Origin: Yoonia sp.
GTDB taxonomy: Bacteria; Pseudomonadota; Alphaproteobacteria; Rhodobacterales; Rhodobacteraceae
Assembly (NCBI GenBank): GCA_028822885.1
Contig: JAPKCP010000052.1
Span: 1 to 13,634, forward strand
Direction of reading: 5' to 3'
DNA length: 13,634 nt
The notes under the pieces were generated by a model. The model did not search any database. It was not told the DNA's origin and was given only the letters and a program-made list of their open reading frames with translations. A program made the position numbers and the translations under genes. Below, piece after piece: positions 5,667-12,955 of this stretch. Numbering within the stretch: the stretch's first letter is position 1; every line of letters starts with the position of its first letter.

Positions 5667-7376
5667 TTACCCCTTAATCAGCCCCATGCTTTCAAGCTTG
5701 AGGATGACCTGATGCGCACAGTTGTCGACCTCAACGCTTTCGGTCTCTAGTGACAGCTCTGGGTTTTGTGGCACGTCATAAGGGTCTGAAATACCTGTGA
5801 ACTCTTTGATCTTGCCTTCGCGCGCCAGCTTATAGAGCCCCTTGCGGTCACGGCGTTCACATTCTTCAATCGATGTCGCAACGTGAATCTCGATGAATGC
5901 ACCGAATTCTTCGATGTCTTCGCGCACGGCCCGGCGCGTGGTTGCGTAGGGTGCGATCGGCGCGCAGATTGCGATGCCACCATTTTTGGTGATTTCCGAA
6001 GCCACATAGCCGATGCGGCGAATATTCAGATCACGGTGTTCTTTGCTAAACCCAAGTTCGGAGGACAGGTTCTTGCGGACAATATCACCGTCAAGCAGCG
6101 TGACTGGACGCCCACCCATTTCCATCAACTTGACCATCAAAGCATTGGCAATCGTGGATTTTCCAGATCCTGAAAAGCCAGTGAAAAAGACTGTAAAGCC
6201 TTGTTTTGCACGGGCTGGGCGAGATTTGCGCAGTTCTTCGACGACGGACGGGAACGAGAACCATTCCGGGATGTCGATGCCTTCTGCCAAGCGGCGGCGG
6301 AGTTCTGTTCCGGAAATGTTAAGGACTGTCACGTTATCCTTGTCAGCAATCTCATCTGCGGGTTCGTATTGGGCGCGATCTTGCACATAGACCATGTGCT
6401 TGAAATCGACCATTTCGATGTCCATTTCTTCCTGATGCTCGCGGAACAGGTCCTGTGCATCATATGGCCCGTAGAAATCCTCACCGGCAGAATTGTTGCC
6501 AGGACCAGCGTGGTCGCGACCAACGATAAAGTGGGTGCAGCCGTGGTTTTTGCGGATCAAACCGTGCCAAACCGCTTCGCGCGGGCCTGCCATACGCATG
6601 GCAAGGTTCAGCAGCGACATCGCGGTAGTGGACGAAGGGTATTGATCTAATACAGCTTCGTAGCAGCGCACACGTGTGAAATGGTCGATATCACCCGGCT
6701 TTGTCAGGCCAACAATTGGGTGAATCAACAGGTTTGCTTGCGCTTCTTTTGCAGCCCGGAACGTCAGTTCCTGATGGGCGCGGTGAAGAGGGTTGCGCGT
6801 CTGGAACGCCACAACTTTGCGCCAACCCATTTTACGGAAATACGCGCGAAGTTCATTTGGCGTGTCGCGACGCGCACGGAAATCATAGTGAACTGGCTGT
6901 TGGATGCCCGTAATTGGACCGCCAAGATAGACTGCACCCGCCTGATTATGCAGGTAATTCACAGCTGGATGGGCGCTATCGTCCGCTCCGAACACCTTTT
7001 CGGCCTCATTTGCTTTGTTTGGCGTCCATTTGTCGGTGATGGTCATCGTCGCTAAGATCATGCCTTCTTGGTCACGCAGGGCAATGTCCTGACCAACCTC
7101 AATCGTGTCTGCTTCTTTTTGGGACACATCTAACGTGATCGGAATCGGCCACAGCGCACCTGACGCAAGGCGCATGTTCTCAACGACGCCATCGTAATCG
7201 GCCTCGGTTAAGAACCCTTTAAGTGGGTTAAAGCCACCGTTCATCAGCAACTCAAGGTCGCAAATTTGGCGTGGCGTCAGGTCGTGCGACGTTAAATTAC
7301 CCGCTTCGGCCTTCAGCTTTAGGGCGCTGTCATACGAAACATAAAGTTCGGGGATCGGGGAAAGGTCTTGGGCCAT
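5667..7376 (-). CDS. Bifunctional ATP sulfurylase / APS kinase (Sat-CysC fusion)
   Basis: A 569-residue cytoplasmic fusion enzyme activating sulfate: the N-terminal part makes APS from ATP and sulfate, and the C-terminal part phosphorylates APS to PAPS. The sulfurylase half (about 1-385) has QTRNPLHRAHQ (192-202) and GRDHAGPG (286-293), its two nucleotide/sulfate-site motifs. The kinase half (about 392-569) has the P-loop GFSGSGKST (400-408), DGD (429-431) and RKNLSSELGFS. The loop that reads ISP(Y/H)R in single-domain bacterial and fungal APS kinases is CAPIAPYATT here, with Ala475 at the Ser position that forms a phosphoserine in E. coli CysC. This variant may be usual for the fusion class. 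The ATG at 7376 lacks a strong ribosome-binding site. A terminator follows; trxB lies 168 bp upstream, so a separate promoter is likely. Confidence 0.96.
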   Translation of the reverse strand: MAQDLSPIPELYVSYDSALKLKAEAGNLTSHDLTPRQICDLELLMNGGFNPLKGFLTEADYDGVVENMRLASGALWPIPITLDVSQKEADTIEVGQDIALRDQEGMILATMTITDKWTPNKANEAEKVFGADDSAHPAVNYLHNQAGAVYLGGPITGIQQPVHYDFRARRDTPNELRAYFRKMGWRKVVAFQTRNPLHRAHQELTFRAAKEAQANLLIHPIVGLTKPGDIDHFTRVRCYEAVLDQYPSSTTAMSLLNLAMRMAGPREAVWHGLIRKNHGCTHFIVGRDHAGPGNNSAGEDFYGPYDAQDLFREHQEEMDIEMVDFKHMVYVQDRAQYEPADEIADKDNVTVLNISGTELRRRLAEGIDIPEWFSFPSVVEELRKSRPARAKQGFTVFFTGFSGSGKSTIANALMVKLMEMGGRPVTLLDGDIVRKNLSSELGFSKEHRDLNIRRIGYVASEITKNGGIAICAPIAPYATTRRAVREDIEEFGAFIEIHVATSIEECERRDRKGLYKLAREGKIKEFTGISDPYDVPQNPELSLETESVEVDNCAHQVILKLESMGLIKG

Positions 7377-7394
7377 GGGATACGCAATCTTTCG

Positions 7395-7407
7395 GTATAC
7401 TGAATAC
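7395..7407. promoter_or_regulatory. Short inverted repeat before sat-cysC
   Basis: GTAT and ATAC arms around 5 bases, 19-31 bp upstream of the sat-cysC start, in an A/T-rich leader. Sulfur-assimilation genes are often under LysR-type regulators that bind such sites, but the arms are only 4 bp and this is a weak call. Confidence 0.2.
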
Positions 7408-7544
7408 TAATAACGCTCAAATACCCTTTGGATTGTGGCGGTTTCAAGTCATACAAAGGAATGCAGCTTAAAAATGAAGAAAACGTGTAAATTCCCAACA
7501 ATTCGAGCCATTAATCGTGGTGTTAGACGATATTCTGCCGCCGA

Positions 7545-8489
7545 TTAGCTTTCTTGCTCCGCGATAAACTTTTCCGCATCAAGCGCTGCCATGCACCCCA
7601 TGCCAGCTGACGTCACAGCCTGACGGTAGATGTGATCAGTCAAATCACCAGCGGCAAACACGCCGGGTATGGCTGTGCGAGTCGAGCCGGGTGCGACAGT
7701 TATATAGCCGCCATTATGGAGTTCTAACTGATCTTTGACCAACTCAGATGCCGGGGCGTGGCCGATCGCGATGAAGATGCCTTTGGCTGGGATTTCTGTG
7801 ATTTCACCAGTTTTGGTATGTTTCACGCGGACGGCCTCGACGCCAAGCGGGGCTGAAGTCCCAGTGATTTCTTCTACTTGATGAAACCAGAGTGGTTCAA
7901 TTTTCGGGTTTTTCATCAACCGATCAATCAGGATTTTCTCAGCACGCAACTCATCCCGACGATGCACAAGCGTCACCTTGGATGCAAAATTCGTGAGGAA
8001 CAGTGCCTCTTCAACGGCTGTGTTCCCGCCACCAACCACGACGATTTCTTGACCGCGATAGAAGAAGCCGTCGCAGGTCGCGCATGCCGACACGCCGAAT
8101 CCCTTGAACTTTTCCTCGGACGGCAAACCGAGCCATTTCGCGCGCGCGCCAGTGCATAGGATCACGGCGTCAGCGGTGTAGACCGTTCCGCTATCGGATT
8201 GCGCCGTAAAAGGACGTTTGGACAAATCGAGCGCAGTGATGATGTCACCAACAATGTCGCACCCCATTTCACGCGCGTGGGCTTCCATGCGGATCATCAG
8301 GTCGGGGCCTTGGACCTCTGTGTCGCCGGGCCAGTTTTCAACTTCGGTCGTTGTGGTCAGCTGTCCGCCGGGCTCTATTCCTTGCACCAAAACGGGCTCT
8401 AACATAGCGCGGGCGGCATAGACGCCAGCAGTGTAGCCTGCAGGGCCGGAGCCGATGATCAGAACTTTTGTATGACGTGTCGCGGACAT
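7545..8489 (-). CDS. trxB: Thioredoxin-disulfide reductase TrxB
   Basis: A 314-residue FAD enzyme that passes electrons from NADPH to thioredoxin in the cytoplasm. It shows the low-molecular-weight TrxR layout: FAD-binding GSGPAG (13-18), the redox disulfide CATC (Cys136 and Cys139) followed by DG, NADPH-binding GGGNTA (153-158) with HRRDE at about 176-180 (Arg residues for the NADPH 2'-phosphate), and a C-terminal FAD segment containing GVFAAGDL. Length is normal. The ATG at 8489 has GAAAGG about 8 bases upstream. It diverges from the Lrp-type gene across about 200 bp, so that regulator may act on it; this is inference from position only. Confidence 0.97.
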   Translation of the reverse strand: MSATRHTKVLIIGSGPAGYTAGVYAARAMLEPVLVQGIEPGGQLTTTTEVENWPGDTEVQGPDLMIRMEAHAREMGCDIVGDIITALDLSKRPFTAQSDSGTVYTADAVILCTGARAKWLGLPSEEKFKGFGVSACATCDGFFYRGQEIVVVGGGNTAVEEALFLTNFASKVTLVHRRDELRAEKILIDRLMKNPKIEPLWFHQVEEITGTSAPLGVEAVRVKHTKTGEITEIPAKGIFIAIGHAPASELVKDQLELHNGGYITVAPGSTRTAIPGVFAAGDLTDHIYRQAVTSAGMGCMAALDAEKFIAEQES

Positions 8490-8691
8490 TAGAGCAGCCT
8501 TTCAAGGATTCTTGACTTTGATATAGTCGCGCTGGCTGTGTGATAAAACCCCGGTATCATCGATGCGCGCGTGTGACCCGATGGTTGTCAAATATGTGTT
8601 GAATGCGTCATTTAATTTTAACGCCGTGAAACAATGTTGCGCACGGGCGTAGTCTCACGTAGGAATCAATAAGAAATTAAAGGAATTCAAA
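8490..8691. promoter_or_regulatory. Divergent promoter region trxB / Lrp-type regulator
   Basis: About 200 bp between divergent start codons. It contains A/T-rich stretches, notably CATTTAATTTTAACG near 8610-8624, of the sort Lrp-family proteins bend and bind. Ribosome-binding sites are clear on both sides. I could not assign exact -35/-10 pairs. Confidence 0.5.
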
Positions 8692-9192
8692 ATGCCGGGT
8701 CAGAAGTTAGACGACATTGATCGCATGATTTTGGCAGAGCTTCAGGCGGATGGTCGCATGACCAACGTGGAACTGGCCAAACGCGTTGGGATTTCGGCAC
8801 CACCCTGTTTGCGTCGGGTGCGCACGTTGGAAGAGGCCGGTTTTATTCGTGGCTATCATGCCGATGTTAATCCGCGCGAGCTTGGCTTTGAAGTGCAGGT
8901 TTTTGCGATGGTCGGTTTGGTCAGTCAGGCCGAGGTCGATTTGTCTGCATTTGAGAGCAAATGCATGAGTTGGCCGCTGGTTCGCGAATGTCACATGTTG
9001 AACGGTGAGGTCGACTTTGTCCTCAAATGCGTTGCCCCGGATCTGCGCACATTTCAACGGTTCCTGACAGAGGAACTCACAAGCGCGCCCAATGTAGCGT
9101 CTGTTAAAACGTCGCTGGTTATTCGTGGCGCAAAAGATGAACCGGGTGTGCCGTTTGATGTCTTGGAAGCCCGACTCGCGCAGCAGGCATAA
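8692..9192 (+). CDS. Lrp/AsnC-family transcriptional regulator
   Basis: A 166-residue regulator, close to the usual Lrp length. The N-terminal winged helix-turn-helix (about 5-60) begins LDDIDRMILAELQADGR, with the recognition region RVGISAPPCLRRVRTLEEAGFI, a classic Lrp/AsnC pattern. The C-terminal RAM ligand-sensing domain (about 70-160) holds VRECHMLNGEVDFVLK, where the Gly-x-x-Asp pattern marks the amino-acid effector pocket, and ends VKTSLVIR. The family usually senses amino acids and forms octamers. The ATG at 8692 has AAAGGA about 7 bases upstream. It is divergent from trxB; self-regulation is likely for the family. The effector is not readable. Confidence 0.95.
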   Translation: MPGQKLDDIDRMILAELQADGRMTNVELAKRVGISAPPCLRRVRTLEEAGFIRGYHADVNPRELGFEVQVFAMVGLVSQAEVDLSAFESKCMSWPLVRECHMLNGEVDFVLKCVAPDLRTFQRFLTEELTSAPNVASVKTSLVIRGAKDEPGVPFDVLEARLAQQA

Positions 9193-9196
9193 GGAC

Positions 9197-9217
9197 GGCG
9201 TGGTTACTTCCACCGCC
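9197..9217 (+). terminator. Weak hairpin after the Lrp-type gene
   Basis: GGCGTGG and CCACCGCC pair with one bulged C around the loop TTACTT, 4 bases after the stop codon. No T-run follows on the plus strand (A's follow), so it is a poor intrinsic terminator but the only structure at this end. Confidence 0.35.
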
Positions 9218-9222
9218 AAAAA

Positions 9223-9540
9223 TTAACGATAAAGCAGGCGGCCACGAGACTTTTTCTTGGGTGCTCTGGCTAGATTGTATCCAAAGTCTTCAAAGAATGC
9301 GCGAACGTTTGGTGTAAGAAACATGCGACAGTAATAATGCCTGAGAGCGTATTCAGATCAAGGCGTGCCTGTAACGAGACGTGGGCGAGGCGTCGGATAG
9401 TCGGCCGTCTTGACGTGTTGCAGTAAGGCGCGCCGCATCTGTGTCGATAGAACTGCGCGCGGCTTTGGGATGGACCCAAGGCACAAGGTCATTTTGCAAA
9501 GACCTGCGGTGGACTGGGATATCATGGTCAGCTTTTTCAT
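9223..9540 (-). pseudogene. Interrupted protein-like reading frame downstream of the Hint gene
   Basis: The stretch between the Hint and Lrp-type genes looks like decayed coding sequence. Two bases after the Hint stop, an ATG at 9540 opens a frame (MKKLTMISQ...) that meets TGA at 9358-9360. The same frame then runs on for 44 codons to TAA at 9223-9225, with a convincingly protein-like product: RHYYCRMFLTPNVRAFFEDF, then GYNLARAPKKKSRGRLLYR. An overlapping frame (about 9353-9500) also reads like protein (VPWVHPKAARSSIDTDAARL), so a frameshift upstream of the stop is possible. No family is recognised. Alternatives are chance open frames, a short 33-codon gene from the ATG at 9324 (no ribosome-binding site), or a real 60-codon gene at 9358-9540 coupled to Hint. 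Confidence 0.3.
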
Positions 9541-9542
9541 AT

Positions 9543-10346
9543 TCAGCCCACCGCACACATATCAAGGTCACGCATTTTGATGCGCGGACGCAAAACGGTC
9601 TCAAAATCTGCAAGATTACGTTTGTGCGGGAACAGGGACATGAACAACAGCCGCATGTCGGACTGCATTTGCATCATGTGCAGCGAACTGAGGTGCAGGG
9701 TTTCGATTTCAACGCCATTCACGCTGATCTGTTCATGGTTGTCAAAGCCAAGTTGGTAGCAATGGACCGGCGCAATTGGACGTAGCTCTATAATGCTTGA
9801 TCCATCAATGAAATCACGGGCAGGGGTGAACGCTTGGTTTCCGCCAGCGAGGGTGCGAACGCCGGTTGCTTTGTTCAGAATTCGAGCCGATGGTCCAAGC
9901 ACCAGATCAAGACCGGGACGACCGTAGCCAAGCGCGTCAGACGTCAGCCGCGTCATCGTTCCCATTTCGGGCCGTTCATTGCGGGCACCGGGGACAATGG
10001 TCATCTTGCCGCGCCATTTGAGCGTCTGGAAACCATTGATCGACGTTTTCACCTTGTCGCCGGGCAGCAGATCTTCGACAGCGACTGGACCGGTTTGGGT
10101 CTGCACTATTGCACCGCGCCCGATTGCAGCGAAGCAATCTTCAAACACAGCAGTCGCAGGTGCGATCCGCGTGAAGTCTTCGATGTCATAGGAAGATGTC
10201 AGATGGGCGACTTCATATTTCCGCATGAGAGGCTTCACACGGTGCAGTCGCCCATCTTGACTAGCGATCCGACCCAACGATTGGGTCAGAGAGGTATAGG
10301 GTACCGTCGCGAGGCCTGCGACGGCTTGGTTGTGGGACTTAAGCAT
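9543..10346 (-). CDS. Hint-domain protein (Hedgehog/intein-type, Hint_2-like)
   Basis: A 267-residue protein with a Hint (Hedgehog/intein) domain, the fold of self-cleaving inteins and Hedgehog processing domains. The domain starts at Cys71 (EDCFAAIGRGAIVQT), continues through GPVAVEDLLPGDKVKT (about 86-101) and LDLVLGPSARILN (about 147-158), and ends with FDNHEQISVNGVEIETLH (about 201-218). The block that normally reads SP-x-His-Arg is GPSAR here, with Ala154 at the His position, so ordinary autoprocessing is doubtful. The N-terminal 70 residues carry no signal peptide or membrane segment, suggesting a cytoplasmic protein. I recall similar proteins in roseobacters, but function is unknown. 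The ATG at 10346 has AGAAGG about 8 bases upstream. Inverted repeats lie in the leader. Confidence 0.85.
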   Translation of the reverse strand: MLKSHNQAVAGLATVPYTSLTQSLGRIASQDGRLHRVKPLMRKYEVAHLTSSYDIEDFTRIAPATAVFEDCFAAIGRGAIVQTQTGPVAVEDLLPGDKVKTSINGFQTLKWRGKMTIVPGARNERPEMGTMTRLTSDALGYGRPGLDLVLGPSARILNKATGVRTLAGGNQAFTPARDFIDGSSIIELRPIAPVHCYQLGFDNHEQISVNGVEIETLHLSSLHMMQMQSDMRLLFMSLFPHKRNLADFETVLRPRIKMRDLDMCAVG

Positions 10347-10376
10347 GCGAACACCTTCTAGGGTACATCACACATC

Positions 10377-10393
10377 TGTCGGCCCCACCGACA
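10377..10393 (-). promoter_or_regulatory. Hairpin in the Hint gene leader
   Basis: TGTCGG and CCGACA, a perfect 6-bp inverted repeat around CCCCA, 31-47 bp upstream of the Hint start and outside the ribosome-binding site. It could be an operator or an mRNA leader hairpin. Confidence 0.3.
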
Positions 10394-10472
10394 ACATCTG
10401 AGGAGATTTGCTGTTTTCGTTAGGTGAATGTGGTCAATTAATGGCCCCACTGTCAAAAATATTAACAATCAA

Positions 10473-10485
10473 GCTCAAATTGAGC
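10473..10485. promoter_or_regulatory. Operator-like inverted repeat upstream of the Hint gene
   Basis: GCTCAA-A-TTGAGC, perfect 6-bp arms around one base, about 130 bp upstream of the Hint start in A/T-rich sequence. Size and symmetry fit a dimeric repressor site; no regulator is assigned. Confidence 0.3.
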
Positions 10486-10597
10486 GGTAATCTCAAATCT
10501 ACGTGCAAGATTGTTGCCAAAAATGGCATGACTTCGCCACATTTGACGTCTTCAGCGGATATTGGGAGGGGGATTGGGGTGCCTTCAGACACGAATC

Positions 10598-10651
10598 AAC
10601 CGCGCAGTTTTGGGACTACGCGGTTAACAGACCGACCTTTGGAAAGTCGGT
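10598..10651 (-). terminator. Two hairpins after the small-protein gene
   Basis: Nearest the gene is ACCGAC/GTCGGT (10631-10651), extended by two more pairs after one mismatch. Next is AACCGCG/CGCGGTT (10598-10625), with an inner AGT/ACT pairing. Both lie 23-76 bp after the stop codon at 10674 on the minus strand. Neither is followed by a T-run, so function as a terminator is tentative. Confidence 0.35.
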
Positions 10652-10673
10652 GGGGGGGAGTGAATGCGGGCCG

Positions 10674-10859
10674 TTAGGCCGAAATGTCCAAGGACATGAA
10701 TGCGGGCATTGGCGGCAGGGTAATTTTGTTTGTGTGGGTGTCTGTCTCAAGGCGGCGGGCGATCATCGCTTGGCGGCGCAGTCCGCGGGCCCAAGGCATA
10801 TTTGTTTCGCAGTCATTTGCTGCTTTTTTCGTTTCTTCCATCCAGCGTGCTTTAGCCAT
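10674..10859 (-). CDS. Small basic conserved-looking protein, 61 residues
   Basis: A short gene supported mainly by its start: the ATG at 10859 is preceded by CTGGAGAAAAGAAA, a strong ribosome-binding site at good spacing. The product starts MAKARWMEETKKA, has a central motif MPWARGLRRQAMIARR rich in Arg, and a Pro/Met-containing tail, LPPMPAFMSLDISA. It is soluble, with no signal or membrane segment. I recall short roseobacter proteins with a similar MPW-x-RG-x-RR core, but know no name or function. An upstream start at 10934 would add 25 residues without a comparable site. It stands alone, with pgeF ending 281 bp upstream and the Hint gene 328 bp downstream. Confidence 0.7.
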   Translation of the reverse strand: MAKARWMEETKKAANDCETNMPWARGLRRQAMIARRLETDTHTNKITLPPMPAFMSLDISA

Positions 10860-11104
10860 TTTCTTTTCTCCAGTGTCGATCTGTTGCGTTGTGCAACTTG
10901 TTATTGTTGCTGCTCTGAGAACAGTTTGTCGCAAGATACAGGCAAGAGTTTGACCACTGACAAAAAAGTTCTGCGTCGCATGAGACTAAACTAAGGTTAC
11001 TTGGTTAATTTTGTTAAAAGACCCAAAGACCTTTATTTCTAAAGCCAGAATTTGTTCTGTCGCGACAATTGGGGCATTGGAATGTGAACTGTTTCGCATA
11101 ATGT

Positions 11105-11137
11105 GGCAATAACACGGCGCAAGAACGCCGTATTGCC
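11105..11137 (-). terminator. Hairpin after pgeF
   Basis: GGCAATA and TATTGCC pair (7 bp); after a small bulge, CGGCG and CGCCG extend the stem around a 6-base loop. It begins 3 bases after the pgeF stop on the minus strand. No T-run follows, but position and size suggest it ends the lgt-methyltransferase-pgeF transcript or stabilises it. Confidence 0.5.
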
Positions 11138-11139
11138 GC

Positions 11140-11901
11140 CTAAGTTGGGCAAGTTATGGCCGCAATCAAACGGCCATAATCGGCTTCACGACGATGAGTC
11201 GTACGCCGATAGCTATAGAATCGGTTCTCATCGGCATAGGTGCAGTGCTGCGTCCAAGCTGCTTTGCCGATTCCTGCGCCGCGCAATCGCATCAACCCAA
11301 AGGCTGGCAGGTCAAATTGCATCTTATCGCCTTTGCCTTGTGCGAAAAACCGCGCGTACATCGGGTCTTTACTCAAAAAAGTGTCCAAAAACGCTGGCCC
11401 TACTTCATAGGCGGCTTGGCTAATCGACGGTCCGATCACGGCTTTGGTGTTCGCGCGACTAGCCCCTAAGGCTTCCATGGCCTCAAGCGTCGCCTCTAGC
11501 ACACCGTTCAACGCACCCTGCCAACCGGCATGTGCAGCGCCCACAACGCCTGCCACAGGGTCCGCAAACAGAACTGGCTGGCAGTCAGCTGTCAAAACGG
11601 ACAAGGCAAGGCCCGGAACGTTTGTCACAAGCGCGTCTGCTTTGGGTTTGTCGGTTGTCGCCTGCGTGATGGTCACAACATCCGCTGAATGAAACTGATG
11701 CACGCCCATCATATGATTTGGCGCGACACCCATCGCATCCGCCACGCGGCCCCGATTAATCGCCACAATTTCATGTTGGTCAGAGCTACCAAAGCCGCAG
11801 TTTAGCCCAGTATAAACGCCAGATGACGCCCCGCCTTTACGCGTAAAGAACCCGTGCGGGACGGCGTCCAACAGATCGTCAGTGATGATCTCAAGCGTCA
11901 T
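11140..11901 (-). CDS. pgeF: Peptidoglycan editing factor PgeF (YfiH, DUF152 / laccase-domain family)
   Basis: A 253-residue member of the YfiH/PgeF family (also annotated as polyphenol oxidase or laccase-domain protein). E. coli PgeF removes wrongly incorporated residues such as L-Ser from peptidoglycan precursors, and other members act on purine nucleosides, so the exact activity here is open. The metal-site residues fall at the same numbers as in E. coli YfiH: His71 (VHQFHS), Cys107 (LTADCQPV) and His124 (AAHAGWQG). GPSISQAAYEVG and the C-terminal CTYADENRFYSYRR with HRREADYGR are also family signatures. It overlaps the end of the methyltransferase gene by 11 bp, so the two are surely co-transcribed. 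Confidence 0.95.
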   Translation of the reverse strand: MTLEIITDDLLDAVPHGFFTRKGGASSGVYTGLNCGFGSSDQHEIVAINRGRVADAMGVAPNHMMGVHQFHSADVVTITQATTDKPKADALVTNVPGLALSVLTADCQPVLFADPVAGVVGAAHAGWQGALNGVLEATLEAMEALGASRANTKAVIGPSISQAAYEVGPAFLDTFLSKDPMYARFFAQGKGDKMQFDLPAFGLMRLRGAGIGKAAWTQHCTYADENRFYSYRRTTHRREADYGRLIAAITCPT

Positions 11902-12955
11902 TGTTCAATCCCGCAGGTGGTGGGGTGCCTGTCGGGTGCAGCCCGATGACTTTGAAAAGATCGCCCATTTCGGCAGGGTGGGTCAAGCGGCGGTGCGCGG
12001 CAATATGCTGATCAAGCGCGTCACCAGTCATATTCTGGGCGAGGGTTTGCGCGCGTTGCGTAATTCCCAGCCGTTCGAGAAAGACGCCTTGGCTGGACAC
12101 CCGCGTGAACGCTGCTGGTGTGGCTGCCTGCGCGATCGCTTCGAAATCCACATGCGCTGTGAGATCAGCAGCACCGGGGGCTGCAAACGGGTCCGCTGCT
12201 TTGTGATCTGCCAACGCCTGCAATGTATCGCCAAGACTGTGCCAATCACCGTAGTCGATGATTAATGCGGCGCCGCCGTGATCTGCAATCCGCTGACCGA
12301 TTTGCGCGGTGATGCCAGCAAGCGGGGGGCAAACCTCAACGACATCGCCGGGTTTGGTATCGGCCAGGCGATGCTCAAGCGCTTCAATCGGGGCAGGGGC
12401 GGATAGGCCAAGCGTCAGGGCGTCATCCGTTAGCCCAACCATATGTTCGCGCCATCCGTTTGGATCGCGTGTGAACTGGCGTATTGGTAAGGCATCGAAA
12501 AACTCATTCGCTATCAAATATAGCGGGGCTTCGGGCAGGGTACTCACGCCGTCATGCCACGTAGCATTTGGTACGACCTCTGCCTGTTTTGCACGCAAAA
12601 CTGGGGATGCCTCAACAAAGTGCACGCTCAAGGCCGCATGAAACCCGGAAACACGTTTTGTGGCCCGCAAAACATCTGCCATCAGGGTGCCGCGGCCGGG
12701 ACCAAGTTCGGCTAAGACAATGCTGCCCGGCTGCCGCTGATCCATCCAAGCCTGCGCAAGGGATAGCCCCAGCAGCTCCCCGAACATCTGACTAATCTCA
12801 GGGGCCGTAATAAAGTCGCCCGCCTGACCCAGTGGATCACGGGTCGCGTAATAGCCGTGTTTGGGATGCAGCAAGCATTCAGCCATATATTCAGACAACG
12901 CCATCGGTCCGGTCTTTGCGATCCTTGAAATCAAAAGATCGGCAAGGGCGGTCAT
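11891..12955 (-). CDS. Class I SAM-dependent methyltransferase, NDUFAF7/COG1565 type
   Basis: A 354-residue methyltransferase related to mitochondrial NDUFAF7 (MidA), which methylates an arginine of a complex I subunit. The bacterial substrate is not established. The N-terminal segment LSEYMAECLLHPKHGYYATRDPLGQAGDFITAPEISQMFGE (about 20-60) is highly characteristic, the SAM-binding loop is ELGPGRGTL (83-91), NEFFDALPIRQF lies near residue 150, and the late motif DPFAAPGAADLTAHVDFE is also typical. Its ATG at 12955 overlaps the lgt stop as ATGA, and its own stop overlaps the pgeF start by 11 bp, so translation of the three genes is probably coupled. Length is normal for the family. Confidence 0.94.
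   Translation of the reverse strand: MTALADLLISRIAKTGPMALSEYMAECLLHPKHGYYATRDPLGQAGDFITAPEISQMFGELLGLSLAQAWMDQRQPGSIVLAELGPGRGTLMADVLRATKRVSGFHAALSVHFVEASPVLRAKQAEVVPNATWHDGVSTLPEAPLYLIANEFFDALPIRQFTRDPNGWREHMVGLTDDALTLGLSAPAPIEALEHRLADTKPGDVVEVCPPLAGITAQIGQRIADHGGAALIIDYGDWHSLGDTLQALADHKAADPFAAPGAADLTAHVDFEAIAQAATPAAFTRVSSQGVFLERLGITQRAQTLAQNMTGDALDQHIAAHRRLTHPAEMGDLFKVIGLHPTGTPPPAGLNNDA

Larger units (their letters stand above)
10347..10673. other. Noncoding stretch upstream of the Hint gene, rich in inverted repeats
   Basis: About 327 bp with no convincing gene. From the Hint side it holds a TGTCGG/CCGACA hairpin (10377-10393), an A/T-rich zone near 10455-10480, the operator-like GCTCAA/TTGAGC repeat (10473-10485), a TGCCA/TGGCA repeat (10515-10528), and two hairpins near the end of the small-protein gene (10598-10651). 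It probably carries the Hint promoter and the 3' end of the small-protein transcript. Confidence 0.45.

Noticed and set aside
8580..8620. TTGTCA with A/T-rich bases downstream, considered as the Lrp-gene promoter.
   Set aside because: The best -10-like hexamer (TTTAAT) is at a spacing of 20, too long for a confident call.
10408..10677. An 89-codon plus-strand frame upstream of the Hint gene.
   Set aside because: Its composition is not protein-like, it has no ribosome-binding site, and it runs across several inverted repeats.
10684..10953. A plus-strand frame of 89 codons antisense to the 61-residue protein.
   Set aside because: The minus-strand gene has a strong ribosome-binding site, while this frame has none and appears to be its shadow.
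11010..11030. TTAA-N5-TTAA near 11010, considered as a CtrA site.
   Set aside because: The CtrA consensus needs a 7-base spacing, so the match is not good enough.
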